The position numbers were made by a program, and so were the translations under genes. Under the pieces are notes generated by a model, which saw only the letters and a list, made by a program, of their open reading frames with translations, was not told where the DNA came from and did no database searches. From Planctomycetaceae bacterium (GTDB lineage Bacteria; Planctomycetota; Planctomycetia; Pirellulales; Thermoguttaceae), in the NCBI GenBank assembly GCA_031287585.1, contig JAITST010000235.1:1-15773 (forward strand): a DNA stretch of 15,773 nucleotides, given 5' to 3'. Each line of letters begins with the position of its first letter. The stretch's first letter is position 1. Shown here piece by piece: positions 1-6,848 of this stretch.

Positions 1-2
1 TG

Positions 3-305
3 AGAAGGAAGAATTATATTCAAGAGCGGAAAGAGCATATTAATGCTGCCTTTCGCGGGTACGGAGCAGCGGTTCAGATTATTGCTGTTTCGTTGTTTAT
101 GGTTATTTTTCCCCTTTGCGGACTTTGGATTGATAGTAGAATTGGAACTGGGTTGTTGTTTGCCGGAATTGGGTTGGTGTTAGGTTTTTACACTACCATT
201 TCCCAACTGATTCAGATTTCAAAGAACGAGACTCGTTTTATTGAAGGTAAAGAAAACGACGACGATACCAACACTAACAGCGACAAACCGGACGGCGATG
301 AGTGA
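3..305 (+). CDS. atpZ: AtpZ/AtpI-family ATP synthase-associated membrane protein (5' end missing)
   Basis: The reading frame is open from the first complete codon of the window, so the true start lies upstream. About 100 residues are visible: a basic N-terminal stretch, then two hydrophobic segments separated by the short turn GLWIDSRIGTG, then a hydrophilic Asp/Asn-rich tail. Two membrane helices with a conserved D in the turn (here WIDSR) are typical of the AtpZ (ATPase gene 1) family. These proteins are encoded at the head of bacterial atp operons and are thought to help assembly of the Fo part or ion supply. The stop codon overlaps the next gene by 8 nt, which fits translational coupling. 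Family assignment rests on topology, the turn motif and position at the head of the operon. Confidence 0.8.
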   Translation, partial: RRKNYIQERKEHINAAFRGYGAAVQIIAVSLFMVIFPLCGLWIDSRIGTGLLFAGIGLVLGFYTTISQLIQISKNETRFIEGKENDDDTNTNSDKPDGDE

Positions 306-681
306 ACTTTGCAGCGATACCCCAAAGCGTCGGGGACTTGAGTTTTTGTTACTGACGCGGCTATTGACTGCGGGTTTGTTTTTCGTTACAACAGGGGCGA
401 TTGGGTATTTTGTTTTTTCCAGATTGCTTGTTGCTACTACGGTTGTTGGCGTGGGAATTTTGCTTTCGGTTGTCGCGGTTTATATTGTTAGGAAGTCGGG
501 TAATTCACCAATTGGGGAGTTGCCTGTTGCTATGGTTTTCAGGATTGGGTTGCCAATCGGTTTTGTGATGTTCGGGTATTCGACTGTCGCCGATACGCAA
601 TCCTTACATATATTTTTTGGTGAAGTCGTGGTGGTTTACTTGATTTCGTTACCACTCGGCATTTGGTTGGTTCGCCCTTAA
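298..681 (+). CDS. atpI: AtpI-like ATP synthase accessory membrane protein
   Basis: This is a 127-residue protein with four predicted membrane helices at roughly residues 17-40, 43-63, 74-96 and 105-125. That is the size and topology of AtpI, the small i protein that helps assemble the c-ring. The ATG at 298 is chosen because it gives an 8-nt overlap with the upstream atpZ stop. The frame is open further upstream to a TTG at 241, but that extension is only the out-of-frame tail of atpZ. It is followed 40 nt later by atpB. The sequence itself has no strongly diagnostic motif that I recognise, so the name depends on topology and operon position. Confidence 0.65.
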   Translation: MSELCSDTPKRRGLEFLLLTRLLTAGLFFVTTGAIGYFVFSRLLVATTVVGVGILLSVVAVYIVRKSGNSPIGELPVAMVFRIGLPIGFVMFGYSTVADTQSLHIFFGEVVVVYLISLPLGIWLVRP

Positions 682-721
682 TCGGGTTGACTTTTACATA
701 ACTTATTTTTTTCAAACAACA

Positions 722-1525
722 ATGGCTAACGACCCGGCTGCGCATGCGCAGGACGCAACAGCGTTTGAGTTCCCTTTTGGTCTCGAACTGCCGTTACCGT
801 CTATGCTTGGAATCCAGATAACCAAGTTTATGGTTTTGGAACTCCTTGTCGCTGTTGCGATGATTGCGGTTTTTGTTTCGCTTGCTAAACGTATTGAGGG
901 CGGGAAAGTTGCTCGCGGTCGTTTTTGGAATCTGTGGGAAGCGTTGTTGGTTTATGTCCGTAACGACGTGGTATTTAGCGTTATGGGTAAGAAGAACGGT
1001 GCGATTTACTTGCCGTTTATCTGGATGATTTTCTTCCTTATTTTGTTTTGCAATCTTTTCGGCTTACTTCCTTGGATGGGAAGTCCGACCGGTTCGATTG
1101 CTACAACATTGGTTTTGGCGATTGTAACGTTTCTCGTTGCAACCATTTCGGGCATGAGAAAGTTCGGCGCGATAGGTTTTTGGCTCGGTCTCGTTCCGCA
1201 TATTGATTTACCCATTTATTTGATGGTGATTTTGAAACCGATGCTGTTCGTTATAGAAGTAGCATCGTATATGATTAAATTTGGCGTTTTGGCAATACGA
1301 CTTTGGGCGAATATGTTTGGTGGTCACGTTGTGCTTGCCGTTTTTGTCGGCTTCATCGCGGCGGCTGCCGATTCCGCTTTCTACGTTTGGGGAAGCGTTA
1401 CGATTATTAGTATTGCTGTGAGTCTTGCGATTAGTTTGCTCGAGTTACTCGTTGCGTTTTTGCAAGCGTACATATTCGCTTTTTTGGCGACACTGTTTAT
1501 CAATATGACGCTTCATCAACATTGA
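722..1525 (+). CDS. atpB: F1Fo-ATP synthase subunit a
   Basis: Subunit a (267 residues) forms the two half-channels that carry protons to and from the c-ring. The frame shows the family's run of membrane helices: residues about 36-54, 96-118, 124-144, 164-190, 202-225 and 230-262. The key arginine lies in AIRLWANMFGGH and is Arg193 (codon 1298-1300); the N and GH after it are also family hallmarks. The ATG at 722 has no clear Shine-Dalgarno sequence. The gene lies between atpI and atpE as expected. Length is normal for the family, and I see no missing key residue. Confidence 0.96.
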   Translation: MANDPAAHAQDATAFEFPFGLELPLPSMLGIQITKFMVLELLVAVAMIAVFVSLAKRIEGGKVARGRFWNLWEALLVYVRNDVVFSVMGKKNGAIYLPFIWMIFFLILFCNLFGLLPWMGSPTGSIATTLVLAIVTFLVATISGMRKFGAIGFWLGLVPHIDLPIYLMVILKPMLFVIEVASYMIKFGVLAIRLWANMFGGHVVLAVFVGFIAAAADSAFYVWGSVTIISIAVSLAISLLELLVAFLQAYIFAFLATLFINMTLHQH

Positions 1526-1628
1526 TGTGCGGTGTATTGAATTTTGTTTTACAAACTTTTTCGGAGTTGGCAAACGAGATGTAGTTTGCTTTACTCCATT
1601 AACAATCCGTTACACAAGGAGATTTTCC

Positions 1629-1940
1629 ATGAACAAATTTGTCCGTATCGCTTCGATTTGTATTATTACATTATTCGTGCTTGCGCCTGTTTCGATTTTT
1701 GCGGCTGACTTGACCCCAGAACTCGCAAAAGCGAGTAACATTGGTTACAAAATTGGTGCTGTTGGTGCTGGTATTGTAATTGCGGGTGTTGGTGTTGGTA
1801 TTGGTCGCATCGGCAGTAGTGCGGTTGAGGCAATCGCTCGTCAACCGGAAATGGCTGCGACTATACAGATGAACATGATTATTGCGGCGGCGCTCATCGA
1901 AGGAGCAGCGTTCTTCGCGCTTTATATCTGTATGGTATAA
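1629..1940 (+). CDS. atpE: F1Fo-ATP synthase subunit c, with N-terminal signal-like extension
   Basis: Subunit c forms the rotating ring of Fo. The ATG at 1629 is preceded by a strong AAGGAG at 1616-1621 with 7-nt spacing, which rules out the open frame further upstream. The 103-residue product begins with a basic, hydrophobic stretch ending FAAD at about residues 24-27, which looks like a cleavable signal sequence. The core follows: glycine-rich helix 1 (GVGVGIG, residues 53-59), the polar loop RQPE (71-74), and helix 2 with the ion-binding carboxylate Glu91 in ALIEGAAF. The Gln and Ser ligands seen in sodium-binding c subunits are replaced here by Ile and Gly, so proton coupling is the better inference. 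The strong ribosome site fits the need for many copies of c. Confidence 0.95.
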   Translation: MNKFVRIASICIITLFVLAPVSIFAADLTPELAKASNIGYKIGAVGAGIVIAGVGVGIGRIGSSAVEAIARQPEMAATIQMNMIIAAALIEGAAFFALYICMV

Positions 1941-2165
1941 GTCAATGCCGCAGGCGGTGTTGCGGTTCGCGTTAATTCGTGTAATACTGGCAGTAAAAAA
2001 CACTTGCAGTAGTATACGAAGTACGTGACAAGCGTTGCTCCGCTGGCGTGTGCAGATGTGGAATTATTATTAACCGGATTCGTTAGTTTTGGTATGTCGA
2101 ATCCAAACAGTGCGTACCGTTTGAATATTTCGGACGGCGACGATTTTTAACCCGAAGGTTTAGTT
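1941..2165 (+). other. atpE-atpF spacer with two possible stem-loops
   Basis: This 225-nt gap inside the atp operon has no convincing ORF. Near its 3' end GGATTCG (2076-2082) can pair with CGAATCC (2098-2104). Directly after it CAAAC (2104-2108) can pair with GTTTG (2119-2123); the two stems share base 2104, so they would compete slightly. Neither is followed by a T-run, so they are not obvious terminators. They could affect mRNA stability or processing between the heavily needed c subunit and the rest. A ribosome site GAAGG at 2154-2158 serves atpF. Confidence 0.35.
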
Positions 2166-2768
2166 ATGACCTTAAAAAGAATTATTCCAGTAGTCTTTGT
2201 ACTGTTGCTTTGTGCGATAAGTGTCGGCAGTGTACTGGCAGCGTCAGAACACGCGGCAGAGCATGTCGCGGGTGACCCGCTTGCGTATGATGGTCCGAAA
2301 AGAGACCTCGCGTTGTGGTCGTTGGTAATCTTCCTCATATTGTTCGGTATCCTGTACAAGTTTGCTTTTGCACCGATTGCAAAAGCACTTGATAGCCGTG
2401 AGCAAGGCATTGCCGAAAATATCGCGGCGGCAGAACGTGCGAACAGTGACGCGAAGGAGTTGTTGACGCAGTATCAGAAAAAACTTGATGACGCGGACGG
2501 TGAAGTTCGTCAGATTGTTGACGACGCAAAAGCCGACGGACGGCGGATGGCGGACGGTATTGTTGAACAAGCCCGTAAAGCCGCTGATTCACAGCAGAAG
2601 CGTGCAATCGCCGAGATAGACGCGGCAACGACTAACGCATTACAGGAACTTGCCGAAAAGAGTGCGTCGCTTGCGGCTGGTCTCGCGGGACGAATCATCA
2701 GGAAAGAGATTGATGTCAACGCCCACCGTGACCTCGTGAACGAAGCAATCAGTAACCTAAAAAATTAA
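2166..2768 (+). CDS. atpF: F1Fo-ATP synthase subunit b, with N-terminal signal-like extension
   Basis: Subunit b is the peripheral stalk that links subunit a in the membrane to delta and alpha on F1. The 200-residue protein starts with a signal-like segment (residues 1-26, ending SVLAAS). A short polar region follows, then a membrane helix at about 48-66 (LWSLVIFLILFGILYKF). A long charged helix rich in Ala, Glu, Asp and Lys (about 72-190) then forms the expected coiled coil. The ATG at 2166 has GAAGG 7 nt upstream. The b subunits of E. coli type begin directly with the membrane helix, so the extra leading segment is notable. It is followed by atpH after 88 nt. Confidence 0.93.
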   Translation: MTLKRIIPVVFVLLLCAISVGSVLAASEHAAEHVAGDPLAYDGPKRDLALWSLVIFLILFGILYKFAFAPIAKALDSREQGIAENIAAAERANSDAKELLTQYQKKLDDADGEVRQIVDDAKADGRRMADGIVEQARKAADSQQKRAIAEIDAATTNALQELAEKSASLAAGLAGRIIRKEIDVNAHRDLVNEAISNLKN

Positions 2769-2856
2769 CAATAACAGTCGTCAGGTAAATTGTATCGCAC
2801 GTTGTTCTAGTGACAGCGTTGTTCTTACGGTTGCCGGATTGTTGAACTATAAAAGT

Positions 2857-3513
2857 ATGTCAAGCGCACCAGTTGAACAGGATGCCCGTTTTGCGGAGGA
2901 GTTTAATCCAGACGTGTCGGTAGAAAGTATCGCGGCGGTTTATGCGTCTGCGCTTTTAGGTGCAGCATACGAGACCGGCGCGAAACTGCCCGAACTAATG
3001 GAGGAGTTTCAGTCATTTTTTGATGACCTGATAAGCGCACAACCGCATTTCGAGACTCTATTGTGTTCGGCGTTGATTCGTGCGGATGATAAAGTTGCGA
3101 TGCTTGATAGGTCGCTTGCGTCAAGTGCGTCACCGTTGTTTTTGAATTTCCTGAAAGTGTTGGCACGGCATAACCGTCTTGATATTTTGCGGGCGATTCA
3201 CCACCAAACGCGCGTTGCTTACAATAAACAAATTGGCCGTGTTCCCGTCACCGTTACGACGGCGACGGAACTTGATGCCGTTACAAAAGAGACATTGATC
3301 CGGCAACTCACTCATCTGCTCAACGCGGAACCGATGTTGCATAGTGTTGTTGATGCCGAAACAATCGGTGGTATGATTGTTCGGGTCGGTGATACGATAT
3401 ACGATGGCTCTATATTAACCCAATTGAAAAACGTTCGTCAACAAATGATTGACAGGAGCGCACATGAAATTCAAAGCCGACGAGATAGCTTCCGTAATAC
3501 AGAAGGAAATTGA
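2857..3513 (+). CDS. atpH: F1-ATP synthase subunit delta
   Basis: Delta caps F1 and binds subunit b. The 218-residue product has the all-helical N-terminal domain (about residues 20-125) and the conserved C-terminal signature GGMIVRVGDTIYDGSILTQL near residues 170-190. The ATG at 2857 is preferred over an in-frame TTG at 2839 because the shorter form begins just ahead of the conserved domain; no strong ribosome site decides it. About 20 extra residues precede the usual family start. The 3' end overlaps the atpA start by 50 nt, which suggests coupled translation. Confidence 0.92.
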   Translation: MSSAPVEQDARFAEEFNPDVSVESIAAVYASALLGAAYETGAKLPELMEEFQSFFDDLISAQPHFETLLCSALIRADDKVAMLDRSLASSASPLFLNFLKVLARHNRLDILRAIHHQTRVAYNKQIGRVPVTVTTATELDAVTKETLIRQLTHLLNAEPMLHSVVDAETIGGMIVRVGDTIYDGSILTQLKNVRQQMIDRSAHEIQSRRDSFRNTEGN

Positions 3514-4975
3514 ACAGTTTGAAGGAAAAATCGACGTTCGTGAAGTTGGTCGAGTTCTGGAAGTAGGCGACGGGATTGCCCGCGTTTATGGTTTAACCGG
3601 AATTATGGCAGGCGAAATGATAGACTTTCCAGCCGCTGGTGCAACGGGACTTGCATTTAACCTTGAAGAAAATTCAGTTGGAGTCATTATATTAGGTGAC
3701 TATCTGAAAATCAAAGAGGGTGACGAAGCCCGCACGACCGGTAAACTTTTGCAAGTGCCGGTTGGCGAAGCCGTGCTGGGTCGCGTGTTAGACCCGCTTG
3801 GCAATCCGCTTGATGGTAAGGGACCAGTTGTCGCTGCCGAGTTTCGTTTTGTCGAGACCGAAGCACCGGGTATCGCCGACCGTCAACCTGTTCGTGAAGC
3901 GATGCAAACAGGTGTTATGGCGGTTGACGCGATGACACCAATCGGACGCGGACAACGCGAGTTGATTATCGGTGACCGCAAAACCGGTAAAACCGCAATC
4001 TGTATCGATACTATTATCAATCAGAAAGGCACTGGCGTTAAGTGTTTTTACGTCGCAGTCGGTCAAAAGGATTCGACAGTTGCCGGTATCATTGAGACGT
4101 TGCGCAGTTACGACGCGATGGATTATACAACTATAATCGTCGCTGGTGCAAGTATTGCGGCCCCGCTTCAATATATTGCTCCTTACGCTGGTTGTGCGAT
4201 GGCAGAATACTTTATGCACAAAGGCGAACATACGCTGGTTGTCTATGACGACCTTTCAAAACAAGCGGTTGCGTATCGTCAACTTTCGTTGTTGATGCGT
4301 CGTCCGCCGGGTCGTGAAGCGTACCCCGGTGACATTTTTTACTGTCACAGCCGTTTGCTCGAACGCAGCGCGAAGTTGTCAAAGGAACTCGGCGGCGGTT
4401 CGTTGACTGCGTTACCGATTGTCGAAACACTGGAAGGCGAAGTTTCGGCGTACATTCCGACAAACGTGATTTCGATTACAGACGGACAAATTTACTTACA
4501 ACCTGACTTGTTCTTCCGTGGGCAGCGTCCTGCGATGAACGTCGGTATTTCGGTGAGCCGCGTCGGTGGTTCAGCACAGGTTCCGGCGATGAAACAGGTC
4601 GCGGGCGGTTTACGTCTTGACCTCGCGGCGTATCGTGAACTCGAAGCGTTTGCGCAGATGGGAACGGAATTAGACCCGGCGACGCAGTCGCGTTTGGACA
4701 GAGGTGCAAGATTGACCGAACTGCTCAAACAAGGCGTTTGCAAACCGAAGCCGGTTGTTGACCAGATATTCCTAATTTACGCCGGTACGAAAGGTTTCCT
4801 TGATAAGGTTCCGGTCAATCGTGTTTTGGAATGGAGTGACGGATTCATCGAATTTGTTCACAATCGTAAACAGGAACTTTGGAATACAATCAACGACCTC
4901 AAAGAGAAAATGGGTGCCGAAATAACCGCGAAAGTCGAAGAAGCAATTAACGAGTTCAACACGTCATTCAAGTAA
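3464..4975 (+). CDS. atpA: F1-ATP synthase subunit alpha
   Basis: Alpha is the non-catalytic nucleotide-binding subunit of F1. The 503-residue product has the beta-barrel domain (about 1-95), then the P-loop GDRKTGKTA at residues 170-178 (the family usually has GDRQTGKT). The conserved segment MRRPPGREAYPGD follows at about 278-290. The arginine finger is Arg366 in GISVSRVGGSAQ. The C-terminal helical domain completes the expected length. The ATG at 3464 has AGGAG at 3454-3458 with 5-nt spacing. The in-frame TTG at 3449 is therefore rejected. The start lies inside atpH. Confidence 0.97.
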   Translation: MKFKADEIASVIQKEIEQFEGKIDVREVGRVLEVGDGIARVYGLTGIMAGEMIDFPAAGATGLAFNLEENSVGVIILGDYLKIKEGDEARTTGKLLQVPVGEAVLGRVLDPLGNPLDGKGPVVAAEFRFVETEAPGIADRQPVREAMQTGVMAVDAMTPIGRGQRELIIGDRKTGKTAICIDTIINQKGTGVKCFYVAVGQKDSTVAGIIETLRSYDAMDYTTIIVAGASIAAPLQYIAPYAGCAMAEYFMHKGEHTLVVYDDLSKQAVAYRQLSLLMRRPPGREAYPGDIFYCHSRLLERSAKLSKELGGGSLTALPIVETLEGEVSAYIPTNVISITDGQIYLQPDLFFRGQRPAMNVGISVSRVGGSAQVPAMKQVAGGLRLDLAAYRELEAFAQMGTELDPATQSRLDRGARLTELLKQGVCKPKPVVDQIFLIYAGTKGFLDKVPVNRVLEWSDGFIEFVHNRKQELWNTINDLKEKMGAEITAKVEEAINEFNTSFK

Positions 4976-5102
4976 TAATTTTTAAGCGGTCTTTGTAACG
5001 TTCGCTAATAACTGTACTACTCGCACTTATCCTTACGGGGCAAAGAAATTGGTAAGTAGTTTAGTTTGATTATGTTAAACTGACCCTATTAGTAACCAAA
5101 CA

Positions 5103-6104
5103 ATGGCAAACACTAAAAAGTTAAACAGTCGTCGTAAATCAGTGCGGAATATCCGTAAGATTACGAAAACGATGGAGTTGATAGCGACCGCGCAATTCAA
5201 ACGTGCGATGGATAGAAGTGTGGCAATCAATGCGTATGAAAGGCGTATTGTTGAACTCGTCGGGCATCTCACGCACGCTGGTATCGGCGATGTCGTTCAT
5301 CCGTTGCTTGAAGAACACAAGGACATTAAGCATACGCGGTTGCTCGTATTGACATCGAATCGTGGTTTGTGCGGCGGTTATAATTCTAGTGTTATGCGTG
5401 TCTCGACACCGCGAATCAAGGAAATGCACACGGAACTCCCCGACGGTTTTGACCTCGAAGTTTCCGGTAAACGCGGAATAAACTTTTACAGGTTTCGCGG
5501 TGTGAAGGTTACGAAATCGTTTACGAATTTTGAAGACAAGCCGCAGTATGAGGAAGTTATCGCACTTGCAAATCGTTATATCGAAGACTATCTCACCGGT
5601 AAAATTGACCGTCTCGAAATTGTTTACACGAAGTTTGTTTCGATGAGCAAACAGGAAGCGGTTAGGAAGGTTTTGTTACCGATGACGCACCTTTTGGACA
5701 CCGACGATATGACAAAATTTACTGTGAAGGACGATTCCGACAGACAGAAAAGCGACACCGAGTTGAAAAAGGAAGCGATAATTCGTTCGGCTCAATCGAA
5801 ACTCGCGAAATCGGCTTCCAAAGACGGTTCAAAACGGGAAAAAGAGATTCCGTTTGAGTTTTATCCGTCGGTGGAGAGTATAATGGAGGAAGCGGCGTTA
5901 TCCGCGTTCAAGGTTAGATTGTTCAAGTGTTTCCTTGACGCGGCTGTGAGCGAGCAGATAGCACGTATGGTCGCGATGAAAGCGGCAAATGACAACGCAC
6001 AAAAGATGATTGACTCGCTCGGTCGCGCATACAACCGCGCGCGTCAGGGCAAAATTACAAGCGAGTTGACAGAGTTGGTCGGCGGTGCAGAGGCGTTAAG
6101 TTAA
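5103..6104 (+). CDS. atpG: F1-ATP synthase subunit gamma, with charged insertion
   Basis: Gamma is the central rotor shaft. The N-terminal helix (RRKSVRNIRKITKTMELIA, residues 10-28) and the C-terminal helix (SEQIARMVAMKAANDNAQ, then YNRARQGKIT) are clearly conserved. At 333 residues it is longer than the usual 285-295. The extra length lies at about residues 205-250, a stretch rich in Lys, Asp, Ser and Glu, between VLLPM and FEFYPS. Cyanobacterial and chloroplast gamma subunits carry their regulatory insertion at the equivalent place. This one has no cysteine pair, so it cannot be the plant-type redox switch. The ATG at 5103 lacks a clear ribosome site. It lies 127 nt after atpA. Confidence 0.95.
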   Translation: MANTKKLNSRRKSVRNIRKITKTMELIATAQFKRAMDRSVAINAYERRIVELVGHLTHAGIGDVVHPLLEEHKDIKHTRLLVLTSNRGLCGGYNSSVMRVSTPRIKEMHTELPDGFDLEVSGKRGINFYRFRGVKVTKSFTNFEDKPQYEEVIALANRYIEDYLTGKIDRLEIVYTKFVSMSKQEAVRKVLLPMTHLLDTDDMTKFTVKDDSDRQKSDTELKKEAIIRSAQSKLAKSASKDGSKREKEIPFEFYPSVESIMEEAALSAFKVRLFKCFLDAAVSEQIARMVAMKAANDNAQKMIDSLGRAYNRARQGKITSELTELVGGAEALS

Positions 6105-6112
6105 GTGATGTG

Positions 6113-6173
6113 TTGTGTTTTTCAATCGGTTTTGTACAATTGAAACTGATATAGTGTGGATAAAATTCACACT
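6113..6173 (+). promoter_or_regulatory. Candidate promoter and palindromic operator for the toxin-antitoxin pair
   Basis: TTGTGT at 6113-6118 and TACAAT at 6135-6140, spaced 16 nt, form a plausible but imperfect sigma-70 type promoter. Just downstream is an interrupted palindrome, AGTGTG at 6153-6158 and CACACT at 6168-6173, with a partly symmetric AT-rich centre. It lies 28 nt ahead of the antitoxin start. Type II antitoxins often bind such palindromes to repress their own operon. The role here is inferred from position and symmetry only. Confidence 0.4.
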
Positions 6174-6201
6174 GCATAAATAGTACATAGGGAGAAGTGA
6201 G

Positions 6202-6480
6202 ATGGCAATGGTATTAGTGAATGAAGAAATTGAACTGAAGAAACAACTGGTAAGACGTATTGATAGGACACACGATGTAGGTGTACTTCGTGGTTTGTTG
6301 TCGCAGTTGAATAAAACAACTGATGAAGTTGAATATGAATCTAATGAAGATGTTTACGAGTTGACAGCGGAAGAAGAAAAGGAAATTGACGAGGCGAGGA
6401 AAACACCGTTGATTACCTATGAAGAATTCAGAATGAAAATGGATGTATGTCTGAATCAACTGGCGGCAAAATACCATTAG
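6202..6480 (+). CDS. Putative antitoxin of a type II toxin-antitoxin pair
   Basis: A 92-residue, very acidic protein. Residues 41-66 hold many Glu and Asp, including LTAEEEKEIDEAR at about 54-66, followed by a short basic and hydrophobic tail. I do not recognise a named family. It is called an antitoxin because of its size and charge and because it overlaps, by 34 nt, a downstream gene that resembles RelE/ParE toxins. The ATG at 6202 has GGGAG at 6190-6194 with 7-nt spacing; a second ATG at 6208 is possible. Its place between atpG and atpD, in the same direction, means read-through from the atp operon could transcribe it. It is a late insertion candidate, since these two atp genes are normally adjacent. 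Confidence 0.6.
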   Translation: MAMVLVNEEIELKKQLVRRIDRTHDVGVLRGLLSQLNKTTDEVEYESNEDVYELTAEEEKEIDEARKTPLITYEEFRMKMDVCLNQLAAKYH

Positions 6481-6747
6481 TATTACGTGATAAAGCCCAA
6501 AAGAATTGGGAACGTATTGTTAATTTTTACTCTGAACGAAACGGTTCGGACTATTATTCGTCGAAACTGGACGCAGATTTGGCTTCGCTTTTAGAACATA
6601 TCTGTCAATTTCCAGAATTAGGGCAGAAAACGAAAAAAAATAAGAAGGCGAATTTTTGATAAATTTGCAGTATTTTATGAGGTAGAACCAGACATTATCG
6701 AAGTAATTACGATTGTTGATTGCCGTAGAAATGTAAAACTTGATTGA
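6447..6747 (+). pseudogene. RelE/ParE-family toxin gene, frameshifted
   Basis: Reading from the ATG at 6447 gives 70 residues, ending at a TGA at 6657-6659. The first 60 or so residues have the charged helical N-terminus seen in ParE-type toxins (RDKAQKNWERIVNFYSE). After an A8 run at 6633-6640 the +1 frame continues smoothly to a TGA at 6745-6747. It gives IRRRIFDKFAVFYEVE and then IIEVITIVDCRRNVK, the typical beta-strand C-terminus of RelE/ParE toxins. Removing one A joins the halves into a 99-residue protein of normal toxin length. ParE and RelE proteins act on gyrase or on ribosome-bound mRNA; which applies here cannot be told. The break may be a real mutation, a slippage-controlled gene or an assembly error. 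Confidence 0.7.
6633..6640 (+). repeat. A8 homopolymer at the toxin frameshift
   Basis: Eight A residues follow CAGAAAACG in the toxin gene. The upstream frame is correct up to this run and the downstream frame is correct after it. A7 would restore one continuous frame. Runs of this length are prone to replication slippage, to RNA polymerase slippage and to sequencing error. Confidence 0.8.
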
Positions 6748-6789
6748 AATCACAAAAAGAATAATTTGACATTAGTTAGACAAATTTGT

Positions 6790-6813
6790 AACGCCTTAAA
6801 TAAGCGTTTTTTT
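6790..6813 (+). terminator. Candidate intrinsic terminator between toxin gene and atpD
   Basis: AACGC (6790-6794) can pair with GCGTT (6804-6808) around a 9-nt loop, and the stem runs into seven T residues (6807-6813). The stem is short, so it is a weak candidate. If active it would end toxin-antitoxin transcription before atpD, and atpD would then need its own promoter or read-through. A TAAAAT at 6817-6822 could be a -10 element, but no good -35 stands at the right distance. Confidence 0.35.
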
Positions 6814-6848
6814 AGATAAAATTCTCAACCATTCAGAGATATACAATT

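Noticed and set aside
6785..6848. Promoter for atpD (TTGACA at 6766-6771)
   Set aside because: The -35 is good, but at 17 nt the sequence TAACGC is a poor -10, and the TAAAAT at 6817 is too far away.
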